Source: Prorocentrum cordatum (taxonomy: Eukaryota > Sar > Dinophyceae > Prorocentrales > Prorocentraceae). Taken from it: 64,000 nucleotides of DNA. Of this stretch, positions 23,170 through 33,388 are shown piece after piece. The stretch is from assembly GCA_963575745.1 (NCBI GenBank), contig CAUYUJ010015724.1, forward strand, positions 135,777 to 199,776, in the 5' to 3' direction. The stretch's first letter is position 1; each line of letters starts with the position of its first letter. Below the pieces are notes generated by a model, which worked only from the letters and a program-made list of their open reading frames with translations, made no database searches and was not told where the DNA came from. Position numbers and translations under genes: made by a program.

Positions 23170-23470
23170 CTGATGATCGCGTCGACGCGATATTGTCCGC
23201 ACAGGTCCAGCAGGACAACATGCGCGTCCCAGGGCCGCGGTCGGTCGGGCCGTCCTGAGGACCGCGGCCGCTCCGAAGTCGTGGGCGGCCGCCGATAGGG
23301 CCAGGGCTGGTTCCCAGCCACAAGCACGGGCCTCGACAATTTGAACCGCATCCAGAAGGGCCTTGTACCTCACCAGTGCAGTCCCACCACAGACCGTCCC
23401 CGTTTTTGCCCATGCGCGAGTGGTCGAGGCCTCGACGAGTGTTTCGGCGCGGAGCGTCGAAGTAGAGCAA
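23170..23470 (-). CDS. Possible coding fragment of unknown function
   Basis: A minus-strand stretch here reads without low complexity (for example VEASTTRAWAKTGTVCGG and RYKALLDAVQIVEARAC). A neighbouring frame continues with GTTGRNSNITTYTEELNARG near 23060-23110. The mixed hydrophobic and charged pattern differs from the Pro/Arg-rich shadows around it. It could be an exon or a decayed transposon gene with a frameshift. No start, stop, splice site or family can be assigned. Confidence 0.2.
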
Positions 23471-24589
23471 GGCCCGCAATCCACCCCGCCTCTCGCGGCG
23501 GCCCCTCTGCACCCTCTGCTTGCGCTGCGTGAAAGATTATAATTCAACAAATCGCCCTCCTGCACGTACCTCCCACTCCTCCGCCTTCGCCTTGCACGCC
23601 TCACTGCCCCCCTTTCTCTCCACCCTCCATCCCCTTCCTCCTCCGCCTCGCCCTCCTCTTTTTCGTCACCCTCGTCTCCCCCCCCCCGCCCCCTCCCTCT
23701 CCTCGCCCGTCTTTCCACGCCTCCTCCCCAAACACAAACAGCCTCCCGCCGCCGTTCCCCTCCGACTCGGCCGCCTGAAGGCCACTGCCAGCTGATGGGG
23801 GCCCTCATGCCGCCGTCGCGCCCGCTGCGCCAAGGCCCCCGCCCCTGCACGCGCTGTCGCCATGGAGCACCGGGCAGCCCCAGGGGCCATCGGTAGATCC
23901 CGGAAGGCCCTCGGGCGGCGCCCCACAGGGAGTCGGAGCAGAAGAAGGAGGGCGACGATGGGGATGTGGAGGAGGGCGGGGAGGAGGTGAGCAGCAGGAG
24001 CGGCATCCGAGGGCACGACCCCCGAGCGCCTCAGAAGGCCACGGAGTGGTGCACGCCCGAGGCGACCATGTGCGGGAGGGGGGCGTGAGAGGGGGCGGCC
24101 CTGCTCGCAAGGCGGCGCGGCCCCTCTTACTCGCCTCCCGGGACGAGGAGGAGGAGGAGGAGGAGGAGGAGGAGGAGGAGGAGAAGGAGGAGCACGACGC
24201 GGCGACGCCTGCAGGTCTAATACTTTCTGCTTGCGTGAGCATCCCATCATTTGCGGTCCTTCTTCGCACCGCCTTGTCCCGCTTGTTCAGCCGAAGTGAT
24301 ATTGTTGATCTGATTTTCTGTTTTGCCGAGAAGACTGCAAGAGTTGTACAGCTTCTGTCCGGTCAACGCAACAGGTCCACGACGACCACCACCACCACCA
24401 CCACCGTTGCGCGAAGTCCACCCGCTCGCGCGTCTCCTCCGCCCCCTTCTCCTCCTCCTCCTCCTCCTCCGCCTCCTCCTCCTCCTCCTTCTCCTCCTCC
24501 GCCTCCTCCTCCTCCTCCTCCTCCTCCTCCTCCCTACCACGTCACTTCTCACATTCCTCCTGATTGCGCTGCCTGGGTGTCTACGAGAA

Positions 24590-25000
24590 AATTTAGAATT
24601 GTCGCCACTTTCGTGGGCCTCTGGGAGGTCCAGCGGAGTGGTGTACTCCTGAAGATCAGAATCAGAGTTCGCCGTCCCTGGGGGCCTGCGAACTGCGAAA
24701 CTGTCACCACTTCCGTGGGTACCTGGGAGGTCCAGCGCAGTGGTGTCCCACGCAGATCAGCCTGAGACTTCGCCGTCCCTGCAGCGCTGCGATCTGCGAA
24801 ACCGTCGCCACTTCCGCGGACTCCTGGGAGGTCCAGCTGAGTGGTGTACCCCCGCAGATCTGAATTTGACCCTGCCATCCCGGGGGGTCGCCTCGAAATC
24901 TTTGCCATAACGCACCCCAGGAGAAGTCCGTGGGGTAGCCCGAGATCTTGCAGAAGTCTTCCGGAGGGAGCTGCGCAGTGGCAGTGCGTGGCATTGCCCG
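24590..25000 (-). pseudogene. Decayed coding repeat: three units of about 34 residues
   Basis: The DNA at 24601-24903 is a tandem array of three units (starts 24601, 24703, 24804; lengths 102, 101 and about 97 bp). On the minus strand each reads as a similar peptide with the core GTPLxWTSQxPTEVATVSQ followed by QGRR. The 101-bp unit shifts the frame, so units 2 and 3 lie in different frames. Upstream (about 24905-25000) the peptide LPPEDFCKISGYPTDFSWGA continues in frame. The triplet length and peptide-level likeness suggest descent from a protein with a 34-residue repeat. I do not recognise the family. Confidence 0.4.
24601..24903 (-). repeat. Tandem repeat, 3 units of about 102 bp
   Basis: Each unit starts GTC(G/A)CCACTT and contains CTGGGAGGTCCAGC and AGTGGTGT. 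The first two also share TTCGCCGTCCCTG; the third has diverged there. Confidence 0.85.
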
Positions 25001-25329
25001 CGTACGCCGCCAACGCGTGGCGACCGACAGCCTACATCGCTGAAGAGCTTCCCGCGCCGCCGCGATTAGCCGCGGCCTTGAGGAATTAATTAGGCTCTGC
25101 GGGTGGATCATTGCTGGGAGGAGAAGGTGATGCTCTTGTCCTGAGGTCCTTGCTGGGTGCCCCTGCAGCGCCGATGTGCACGCGCTCCCCCCTGAGGGAG
25201 GACGGAGAGGGAGGGGGAGGAGCGAGAGGGGGGAGCAGGGAGGAAGAGAGACGAGGAGCGGGATGAGGGGATCCCGTCGAAGATTGGTCTGCTCACACTG
25301 TGGTGATTTGAGGTGCGGCACGAAAAGAT

Positions 25330-25515
25330 CAGGAGGGAGGGAGGGAGAGGAGGAGGAGGAGGAGGAGGAGGAGGAGGAGGAGGAGGAGGAGGAGGAGGAG
25401 GAGAGGAGGAGGAGGGGGAGGGGAGGTGAGAGGAGGAGGAGGAGGAGGAGGAGGAGGAGGGGAGAGGGAGGAGGAGAGGAGGAGAGGAGGAGGAGGGAGG
25501 AGGAGGAGGGAGGGA
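25330..25515 (+). repeat. (GGA)n tract
   Basis: Nearly continuous GGA repeats. The matching TCC tract follows at 25676-25975, so the pair forms a potential long stem. Confidence 0.9.
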
Positions 25516-25675
25516 GGCTGTGGAGAATGGGTGGCCCCGCGGGCACCGCCTTCGTTCCTGCACGCCCGGCGGCCCTCTGGAGCGCCCGTTGCCTCCCGCA
25601 CCGCTGACCGTGCCGCCCCTGGAGATACGCCCCGCGGAGCGCCCAGGTGCCTCTGCGGTCGAGCTCCGCGTTCCT

Positions 25676-25877
25676 CGCACTCCTCCTCCTCCTCCTCCTC
25701 ATCCTCCTTCTCCTTCTCCCTCCTCCTCCTCCTCCTCCCCTCCTCCTCCTCCTCCTCTCTCCTCCCCTCCCTGTTCTCCTCTCTCCGCCTCCTCCTCCTC
25801 CTCCTCCTTCTCCTCCTCCTCCTCTCTCATCATCATCATCATTCCCATTCTCTCTTCTCTCCTCCTCCTCCTCCTCC

Positions 25878-25908
<31 letters not shown>

Positions 25909-25975
25909 CTCCTCCTCCTCCTCCTCCTCCTCCTCCTCCTCCTCCTCCTCCTCCTCCTCCTCCTCCCCTTCTCTC
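25676..25975 (+). repeat. (TCC)n tract
   Basis: About 300 bp of TCC/CTCC with short interruptions, including an ATC run near 25828. Confidence 0.9.
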
Positions 25976-26489
25976 CCCATGCCTCCAGCCTCACCGCCCC
26001 CCTCCCCCCCGCTCCGGCTTCCCCACCCGATCGGCGGAGGCGAAGGTGTTCGTGGCCGTCGGAGCGCCGCGGTCAGGGGCAGCTCACGCCGTGCGCCATC
26101 ACACCCCGATCCACTCCGACCGCCCTCCTCGCTCTCTCTCTCTCTCTCTCTCTCTTTCGCTCTCTTCTCTCTCTCTGACGCTCCACAGCACGAGGAGAGG
26201 TGATCTCTCCTCACTCGGCTCGTGATGCGAACGGCACGCGCGCGAGCCACCACCATGCTGATGTGATGGTTCTCGCGGAGACAAAGTATAGCACGAGGAG
26301 GAGTGCGATCGGCGTGGCTCGGCCTCCCGCGGAGGCCGGGCACCCCGTCGGGGGAAACCCGCGCGCCCCGGGGCCCTTGCCTGCCTGCGCCGCAGACACG
26401 CACACGCCGACGGGCGCCGACCGCCGCAGAGGCCGCCGGCAGCAGCACCAGCCAGGCGGCCATCGACGGTCGAGCTCCGCGCTCCTCGC

Positions 26490-26635
26490 ACTCCTCCTCC
26501 TCCTCCTCCTGCTCCTCCTCCTCCTCCGCCTCCTCCTCCTCCTCCTCCTCCTCCTCCTCATCATCCTTCTCCTCCTCCTCCTCCTTCTTCTCCTCCTCCT
26601 CCTCCTCCTCCTCCTCCTCCTCCTCCTCCGCCTCC
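26490..26635 (+). repeat. (TCC)n tract
   Basis: Imperfect TCC array of about 145 bp. All frames in it are low-complexity. Confidence 0.9.
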
Positions 26636-26741
26636 TCCCTCCGCAAGCACGGGCCGCAGCAGGCCAGCGGCAGCCTCGACGGCCAGGCAGCAATCAGCAG
26701 CACCGACAGCCACAGACTTCTTGGCATCCTGCGTAGCTGGG

Positions 26742-26950
26742 GTCCGAGCAGATGGGGTCGGAGGATCGCGCCGCATCGCCGATGCATCGGCGATGCATCG
26801 GCGATGCGGGTCGATGTGGGGCCCAAATTTCTCTACGCCGACGTCGGCGATGCATCGCCGACGTCGGCAGCGCATCGCCAATGCATCGGCGATGCATCGC
26901 TGATGCATCGCCGATGCGGCGCGATCCTCCGACCCCATATGCTCGGACTT
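26742..26950. mobile_element. Palindromic MITE-like element built on GATGCATCG
   Basis: The left arm, GTCCGAGCAGATGGGGTCGG then AGGATCGCGCCGCATCG, returns inverted at the right end (rc GTCCGAGCATATGGGGTCGG). Inner CCGATGCATCGG units are themselves palindromes. No ORF is supported. Relics lie at 15485-15600 and 21058-21125. Target duplication was not resolved. Confidence 0.65.
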
Positions 26951-27044
26951 CATCCAGGAGGCCTCTAAGACTACAGGCGCAGAGCCAGCGGCTCTCCAAT
27001 CTGGATCTCGCGCGCGGATTTGGAGGAGTTGCCTCTCTGTGGTG

Positions 27045-27240
27045 AGGCCCTCCTCCTCCTCCTCCTTCTCATCCTCCTCCTCCTCATCCTCCTCCTCCTC
27101 CCCCTCCTCCTCCTCCTCTGCCTCCTTCTCCGCCTCCTCCTCCCTCCTCCTCCTCCTCCTCCTCCTCCTCCTCTCCTCCTCTGCCTCCTCCTCCTCCTCC
27201 TCCTCCTCCTCCTCCTCCTCCTCCTCCTCCTCCTCCTGAC
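27045..27240 (+). repeat. (TCC)n tract
   Basis: Imperfect TCC array of about 195 bp. A segment with CAGCAGGCCAGCGGCAGC and ATCCGGATCTCGCGCGCGG-like sequence recurs around it (26655-26700 and 27240-27345). Confidence 0.85.
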
Positions 27241-27832
27241 CGCAGCAGGCCAGCGGCAGCGGCCAAGCAGCAACCAGCACCGACCGCCACAGACCACAGG
27301 CGCAAAGCCGGCCGCGCTCTCCAATCCGGATCTCGCGCGCGGCTCTGGTGAAGTTGCATATCTTTGGTGATGCCCTCGTGCTCCTCCTCCTTCTCCTCGC
27401 CTCTTCACCTCCTCCTCCTCCTTCTCCTATTCCTGCCCTCTTGATCTCCTCCTCCTCCAACTCCTCCTCTTCTGCTTGGCCGCCCCCCCTCCACTCCCCT
27501 CCTCACCCTTCTGCTCCCCCCCCCCTCTGCTCCCCCCCTCCCCCTCTTCGTCGACCCGACCTGCGAGGCTGTGCCTCCCGCGCTGGCGCGGGCCGCGTCG
27601 CTGCTCCCGAGGAGGGGCAGCGGCCGCGCAGAGGGGGGGGAAAGCACCCGGACCGAGCAACGATTGAGCGAGCCCCAACACGGGGACGAAGAGGACCCCA
27701 ATAGGCTTCCAAGACGACCCCAGAGGGCCCCGAGCCGTCAAACGATCGATCCAAGACGCAAGAGCTGGCCTCCATACCGCCCAAGGAGCTTCCAAGACGC
27801 CTCAAGAAGCTTCCGAGAGGGCTCCCAGAGGA

Positions 27833-27945
27833 GCGTTTGCTAAACGGCCGTGGGCGTTGACTGAACAGCCCTGCCCTGTACAATTCCTTTTTGGGGCGCG
27901 TTTGCGAAACGAACTCGCGTGTCGGAGCGATTCTTATGCGGGCGG
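27833..27945. mobile_element. Dispersed element with three CGTTT..AAACG palindromes, copy 1
   Basis: GCGTTTGCTAAACGG, GCGTTGACTGAACAG and GCGTTTGCGAAACGA start at 27833, 27854 and 27898. The 21- and 44-bp spacing is identical to the copy at 45691, and the spacers and the following CGCGTGTCGG also match. Confidence 0.6.
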
Positions 27946-28886
27946 ATCTCCTGCGCTCTACGAAGGTCACCGAGGGCGAGGAGGACGGGGTCGAGGGAGG
28001 GAAAGGGAATTTTCGATTGCGCATCTGATTCAACCGCAGGCTGGTTAGGTTTAACATCAGCTCTTTACGCACCAAACAGAGGAGGGGCTGCTCCCCCTAA
28101 CATTGCATCGGCTCGGGCGGCAAGGTTGCGGGTAAGCACTGTTGCCGTTCGCAGGGCAAGCATTGTGGCTTTTCACAGAGCAGCAGTACACTAGCACAGC
28201 ACACAGGTAGAAAACCAGTGCATGTTCAAGGAGAGGCACAACAATAAGACAGCAGGGCATGGCGGTCCTGGGCTGTGTCCTTGTGCTGGGCCCCTGCACG
28301 TGCCAAGAAAGGTGCAACTTCGACCAAGCATCCTATATACGAGGGGAGACGATATCTTCGGCCCCACGACGGCACGCAAGCGAAACTGCGGAGGGGAACA
28401 AACGCCAATCTTTGCACCAAGAAGCAAGAGAGGAGGCACTGCTGCACATGCCCTCCTGCCGCCGAAGTGCCTTGCCTGACTGCTGCGCGCCAGCCGGACC
28501 CGATCACGCGCACGACGCTGACGTCGGCAGCCAGCTTGCAGAAGCGAGCGACGCTCGGCCTCTTCACGGCACGCGCGGCGGACGACGGGGGGGGCACACG
28601 GACGGGCGTCCGCACGCCGAAGCCATCTCCTTCCACATCCCCTGCAGCGCCCGGGCGGAGGCACACGGGCGGAGGCACGAGGGCCCGCGGGGGGGGGCGG
28701 GGCCGCGGGCACCTCCGCAGAGGCGGGGAGGGCCCCCCCGCGCGTGTGGTGCGCATCGGGTGCACCACCGCCCTCGGCCGGGGTCGCGTGGGCCCCTGGC
28801 CTCTCCACGCGCACTTCTCTCCTCCTGGGCGGCTGCCGGCGGGTCTTTGGAACCTGTACACGTCGATCAGGAGGCAAAGGCGCATT

Positions 28887-28888
28887 GG

Positions 28889-28915
<27 letters not shown>
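28887..28915. repeat. (TA)n microsatellite
   Basis: About 26 bp of uninterrupted TA, followed by ACACATACATACA. Confidence 0.9.
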
Positions 28916-28919
<4 letters not shown>

Positions 28920-29373
28920 CATACAAGACTGCATTGGCGCTTCGCGCCATGCACCTTGATGGCTGTTCGCCTCATCCATGTTGGCCTTGAAGTGCGGCAA
29001 GCTCATTTAGGATTGCGTTTGGAAATGAATTTTGAAGCGGCCCTTGCAACGTGGCGGCGAGAGAGCGGAGGCCCCGAAATAATAGAAAATCACCGGAAAA
29101 CCTGAAGTGTCGAGCTGCGAACCGTGATCTGCGCCTTCCTCTCTCGACTCTTGCCCTGCGAACCTCGAGCCTCAAACGTCGACGTGCGATCTTTTCGGGA
29201 AGCGCACCGAATCCCAAGTTCACAACGGATTTCCCGAATATTGTTGCGACGCACACATGTGTGCTGTCTCTCGTTACCGGGAATCGAGTCTGAGGCCAGC
29301 AGCAGGAGGTGTCAGGGGGAGGAAGTCTGTTTCCGCCCCAGCGCGCTTGCGTTCCGAATTAAGTGGTCGGCCG

Positions 29374-30183
29374 TCAGGCGCCGCCAGCAGCAGCGGCCTC
29401 GTCGACCTCGTGCTCGTCGCCGGCTGCCACGTTCTCCCAGTCACTCCCGGCCTCTGCGTCCTCTTCTGCTGCAGCGCCCCCGAGCCGAGCCAGCAATTGC
29501 GACTCTTCGCAAAAGTCGAACTGCGCGCCGTAATCCGTGAGGGTGGCCTGCTCACAGAATGAGTACACCCGACGCAGCACGTCGTGGTTGAACTTAGCAA
29601 GAGTCGCGGCTTTGTGCTCCTGGAAAGCCTTCACGCGCGTGGCTCTAGCTTGCCGGATCAGGACGGTCCACAGCTGGATGGCGGCGGCGTTCTGGGCGTG
29701 AAGCACGGCAACCTTGCGAACCGGTCGTCCGCGTTTCCCGGTTGCCCACACCGTGGTGCCCAATCGCTGGGACACCACGCGGCGCGGCCCGCTGCCTGCG
29801 AGCACGACTGCGGGAGTTTTCTTGTGCCGCCCGTGATCCGGGCACCGCGACGAGGGCTGTCGAATGCGCAACGCATTCTTCACTCTGAAGCTTCTCCACC
29901 CAGGAGACGCGGTACCATGCCGCCTTGTGGGGCGGAGGGGGGGGGGCCCAGTTGAACGGCACCAGGGTGGTTGAATGTAATGCCCACGCGGGTCCTTGAG
30001 CTCCGCGGCAGTGAGAGTTTCCATGTGCGCGTCCATGGCTGGCACCAGTTCCGCGCTGGGAGGCAGGGCGCGCCAGCTGCTTGGCAGATCTGCGGTGCGC
30101 AGCGTTTTCTTGAGCAGGCTGTCGCGAACCATCTGCCGAACGCAGCGAACGAGCCAGAACGAAACCCAAAAAGAGTCCCTCAT
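29374..30183 (-). CDS. Intronless orphan ORF downstream of a spliced-leader relic (candidate retrogene)
   Basis: The frame encodes about 269 residues from the ATG at 30183, which lies 36 nt downstream of the spliced-leader relic at 30241-30220. The middle and C-terminal parts look like real protein: RVKNALRIRQPSSRCPDHGR, a basic segment, then a helix-rich stretch (RQARATRVKAFQEHKAATLA) and an acidic, Ala-rich tail. Residues about 60-95 read better in another frame (VPFNWAPPPPP, AAWYRVSWVEKLQSEE), which spans a G10-type run near 29940. Two compensating frameshifts are therefore likely. I recognise no domain. The spliced leader and lack of introns suggest a reinserted mRNA; no poly(A) tail or target duplication was found. 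Confidence 0.5.
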   Translation of the reverse strand: MRDSFWVSFWLVRCVRQMVRDSLLKKTLRTADLPSSWRALPPSAELVPAMDAHMETLTAAELKDPRGHYIQPPWCRSTGPPPLRPTRRHGTASPGWRSFRVKNALRIRQPSSRCPDHGRHKKTPAVVLAGSGPRRVVSQRLGTTVWATGKRGRPVRKVAVLHAQNAAAIQLWTVLIRQARATRVKAFQEHKAATLAKFNHDVLRRVYSFCEQATLTDYGAQFDFCEESQLLARLGGAAAEEDAEAGSDWENVAAGDEHEVDEAAAAGGA

Positions 30184-30219
30184 GGCCACCGCGACTTCAC
30201 CCTTGAAGGCGCAATGGTG

Positions 30220-30241
30220 TTTGAGCCAAAATGGCTACGGA
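30220..30241 (-). other. Genomically encoded spliced-leader relic, second copy
   Basis: On the minus strand, T then CCGTAGCCATTTTGGCTCAA then A. It matches the dinoflagellate spliced leader at 21 of 22 positions, the last G being A. It sits immediately upstream of the ORF at 30183-29374. Confidence 0.88.
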
Positions 30242-30785
30242 AATTGAAGCTGTCTTTTATGTTGGGGGAAAGGTGCACATATGTGCATCATCACACGCAC
30301 CTCCACGAATAAGTAGAACTCAGAGGGAATGAGTGCGTCCGTCATTGAGTTTTCCGGCCGCTTCGGTAAAAACATCGTCCCAAAGATGCCAATCGAATGC
30401 AATCCTTTCGCAGATCTTGCGAGACAGGTCAAACGCCACATTGTATTTATGAGTGTGAACATGACACGTGTAAGAACACATTGCGAAGTCCATCTTTTGG
30501 ACACCGATCGTCAGATAATGTCGTTTCTGCGTGAACCATCTTCCCAAAATGGAGCCCCGAGGTATCCCCTGGTACTTTTTGGTAACCCAGACCTTCTTGC
30601 TCTGTGTCGAGGCTCCGCTTCAAAGCCTCCTGGGGCTTCCGGGGGGTCCCCTGGGGCGTTCTGTGGCCTTTGGGCCGTTTTGGGTTTTCGGGCCCGTGGG
30701 GACCTTGGGCCCCGGAAGGAAACTCAAGGAAACTCCTTGGGCCTGCAGGGCCCCGTGGACGCGGCACACACGCGCGCACACACGT

Positions 30786-30825
<40 letters not shown>

Positions 30826-31025
30826 CGCAAACGCACACACACATTTTTCCTCAGGGAGCGCACCATATCGCAGATGCGAGTGCCGGAGGCACACACACAC
30901 ATACACACACATGCATCACACAGACACACACAGTACACCACGCACAGAACACACACCATCTACAGGACATCTACGAAACTCACAAACAACTCGCAGAACA
31001 GGGCAATGAACGATGTTGCATGAAC
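30242..31025. other. Intergenic: TTGGGG repeats and a CA microsatellite
   Basis: No gene is supported. Degenerate TTGGGGCC repeats lie at about 30590-30750. A (CA)n array, interrupted, runs from about 30775 to 30960. Confidence 0.6.
30775..30960 (+). repeat. (CA)n microsatellite, interrupted
   Basis: Pure ACAC around 30790-30823, then degenerate CACA/CATA units. Confidence 0.9.
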
Positions 31026-32129
31026 CTGGGCACGCACGTGCCCTTTGCTCTGTTCGGATTTTGGACGGGGCGCAGGGCTACCCTAAAGGCGTGCAAATGG
31101 GTAAACGGAACTGCGGGTGGATCCGGGGAACTGAAGATGGTTCCCAGAGGCTGAAAATGGGTGAAAGAGGACCTCGGGGATCCAGCCGACCCCCAGATGG
31201 GAGAACATATAGAAACAATGGAGACGGTGGCTGCATCATGGTCGCTGCTTTTGCCCAGCGCCGCGCGCGTATGTTGGCGCACGCGAGAGGGGCGCGGAGG
31301 ACGAATACGAGGAGAGAAGGAGTAAGAGGAGGAGCAGAAGAACGATGGGGGGGCGGAGGTCGACGACGAAAGTGGAACGCACTGGTGGGTGGATGGGTGG
31401 ATGTCTTATGCGTGGATACGCACCGAATGCGTGCGAACCAGCTCCCGCACGAAACGTCATCGGTTGTAACCAGACCCACGGGAAGCAAGGGTCTTTCATG
31501 GAACGAATGGTCTTGCAGGCCGAAAACTTGCGGCCGAACGGCGAATGAAGTGCGAACGGAGCACCAGGCCCGAAGGGCGGGAGTTTGGAGAAAAACGTGT
31601 ATCGAACGGACGGGGGGGCTCGGGCGATCGTGCGCTGGGTGGGCGAAGACTCGGGGGCATCTTGGGGTTCCCTGAAGCGGTCTTCATGCTCCTGAAACCG
31701 TTTGGGGGCCCTTTTGTGGCTTGAGGGCCTTTTGGCGGGGGCCACTGGAACCGTCTAGGGCCTCGCGCGGACATGCTCCAAGAGGGGCGGCGCCGCCCGT
31801 AGTGGGGGTCTTTCAGATCCTAAATGAAGCTCTCGGGGCCGTCTTGGGTCCCATGGGGCACTTCCAAGCCGTTTGAAGCGAGACTGGGGCTCTTCTGTGG
31901 GCCTTCTGCTTTGTCTCGAGGGCATCGTGGGCTTGGCAGGGCGCCCTCATGTGTTCGGGCTGCAATGCTCCAAGGCGGTCGCCGTGGCTGACGAACTTGG
32001 GTTGATTGCGCGTCGGAGTGGTAGGCCCCGCTTCGGCGGTTCTGGAACTCCTGTTAGTAATCCCGCGCGGTGGAGGGGTTCGCTGGCCAGCGACCGCTCC
32101 GTTGCAGGCAACAGAGCCTTCTGGCAGAG

Positions 32130-32182
32130 AATGCAGGTTTGGCGACGGGGCCGCCACAGGGGGAAGTCGCGAAACCTGGATT
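32130..32182. mobile_element. 53-bp hairpin repeat, copy 1
   Basis: AATGCAGGTTTGGCGAC pairs with GTCGCGAAACCTGGATT across a loop of about 19 bp. It lies inside duplication copy 1. Confidence 0.75.
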
Positions 32183-32569
32183 CGGAGCATGTTACAATGG
32201 GGGGGCGATAATTGACGCGGCGACGGTGACGGGCAGCTTTTCCTGGCGGGGCGCAGAGCAAACGTCGCCACTGGCGCACGCGCGCACTGGAGGCGCGCAA
32301 GCAGCAGCGCGGCGCGAATGCAAAAGTCGGATGCGCACCCGAAGAGCGGATGCCATCGCACGGAACGAACGCGCAATGTGCAACCTAGAAAGCTGACGCG
32401 GTCTTGGGAGCGCGGGCGCGTCCGCGCCCGAGGTGGCCACCGTGGCTCGCGCCGGAGGCGCGCGGCGGCCTCTTTAAAAACTCACAGCTGTGCACCAGTG
32501 CGCGCCGCCACATGGGCGCTGCATGCCGGGCAGACTGGAATGCGGCACTTGCCCGCTTGTCACGGCCCC

Positions 32570-33388
32570 TCAATGGCGCGCGGGGCGCTTGCGGGGCACT
32601 GGCCCGTCAAAGGCCGACGGGCGCTTCTTCGCGGCGGCGGCCGCGAGCGGCTGGGGGCCGCGCTGCCAGTCGAACGGGCCCACCGCGATGTACGCAGAGT
32701 ACTTCTGCACCATGGCGTCGACCTGCTCGCGCAGGTTTGCTGGGAACGACGGGTCGACGCGGAGACGGAACCTGATGAGGTCCGCGACCGCCCACTCGCC
32801 TCCATCGGCGCGGGCGCCCGTGCGGTTCACCTTGACGCGCTGTCCAGGGAGGGAGGCAGACGCGCTCCAGGCCGCCGCCGTCGGCAACGCGGGCACGGAG
32901 ATGTCGGCTTCAAAGAAGGCGGTATTCAGGATGAACGTGGCGAGGGCAGCGCCGTGCGCAAGAGCCGCCTTCACGGCGCCGGAAGTGGTGGGCACGACGT
33001 CGATGCAGTAGGTCCAGGAGCGGCCCTGGTGGGGTTTCGCGTCACTCTGAGGAGGCAGGAGCCCGTGGGCCAGGTACTCGACGTTGCGCGGCTTCTCTGG
33101 CAAAGCGAGCTCCTCCCGCGCGCGCTGGGTCACCTGGGGGGGGGGGCCGGCGGGGGAGGGGGGCGAGGTCCGACAAAACTTCCCTCGGAGATTTCCCCGG
33201 TTGTGGCGTTTTTGAAATTGCTTGAAACGCGGTTGGGCTGGCGGGGCCGAGCGTTTCCGGGGGGCGGGCGCCGTGGACATGGCGCGGCGCTGCGCCAAGC
33301 GCTGCTGACCGGGCTGCAAGGACGCCGCGTCGGCGAGGGTGAACCGCAGGCCGGCGTCGTGGACCGCCTTGCCGGCTATCTTGACCCC
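32570..33388 (-). pseudogene. Truncated copy of the accessory ORF (duplication copy 1)
   Basis: About 270 codons remain open, from GVKIAGKAVHDAGLRF to a basic C-terminus (PRKRPARH). The 5' end, including the start codon, was cut off by the duplication breakpoint at 33388. Unlike the parental copy, this one has no frameshift, so it gives the better reading of the protein. Visible features are a Pro/Arg-rich linker, WTYCIDVVPTTSG, a hydrophobic region (FILNTAFFEADISVPALP), and two KKRP/RKRP clusters at the end that resemble nuclear localisation signals. No catalytic motif was seen. The opposite-strand long frame is its shadow. Confidence 0.5.

Larger units (their letters stand above)
19437..24600. 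other. Gene-poor region with GGA and CAT microsatellites
   Basis: Poly-G runs lie near 19910-19925 and 19987-20000, with (GGA)n at about 20219-20275 and 20598-20632. A relic of the GATGCATCG element lies at 21058-21125. CAT/ATC arrays occupy 21774-22080 and 22603-22935. GGA, ACC and CTC tracts lie at 24145-24190, 24380-24405 and 24425-24535. The long frames here encode Pro/Arg/Gly, His or Met homopolymers. One minus-strand stretch, 23170-23470, reads as a plausible amphipathic peptide but matches no family I recognise. Confidence 0.5.
25001..29373. other. Gene-poor region dominated by GGA and TCC tracts
   Basis: (GGA)n lies at about 25330-25515, (TCC)n at 25676-25975, CT repeats at 26127-26180, and TCC tracts at 26490-26635, 27045-27240 and 27370-27550. 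Between them lie the palindromic element at 26742-26950, the CGTTTNCTAAACG element at 27833-27945 and (TA)n at 28887-28915. Apart from those, 27950-29370 shows no supported gene. Confidence 0.55.
31026..33388. repeat. Tandem duplication, copy 1 (2363 bp)
   Basis: This segment runs from CTGGGCACGCACGTG to CTATCTTGACCCC and is repeated head to tail at 33389-35746 with scattered substitutions and small indels. Its right end cuts through the accessory ORF. Copy 2 is continuous with sequence beyond the unit, so copy 1 is the derived copy. Confidence 0.95.

Noticed and set aside
30790-30823. CA repeat considered as a telomere or centromere signal
   Set aside because: It is a plain dinucleotide microsatellite.
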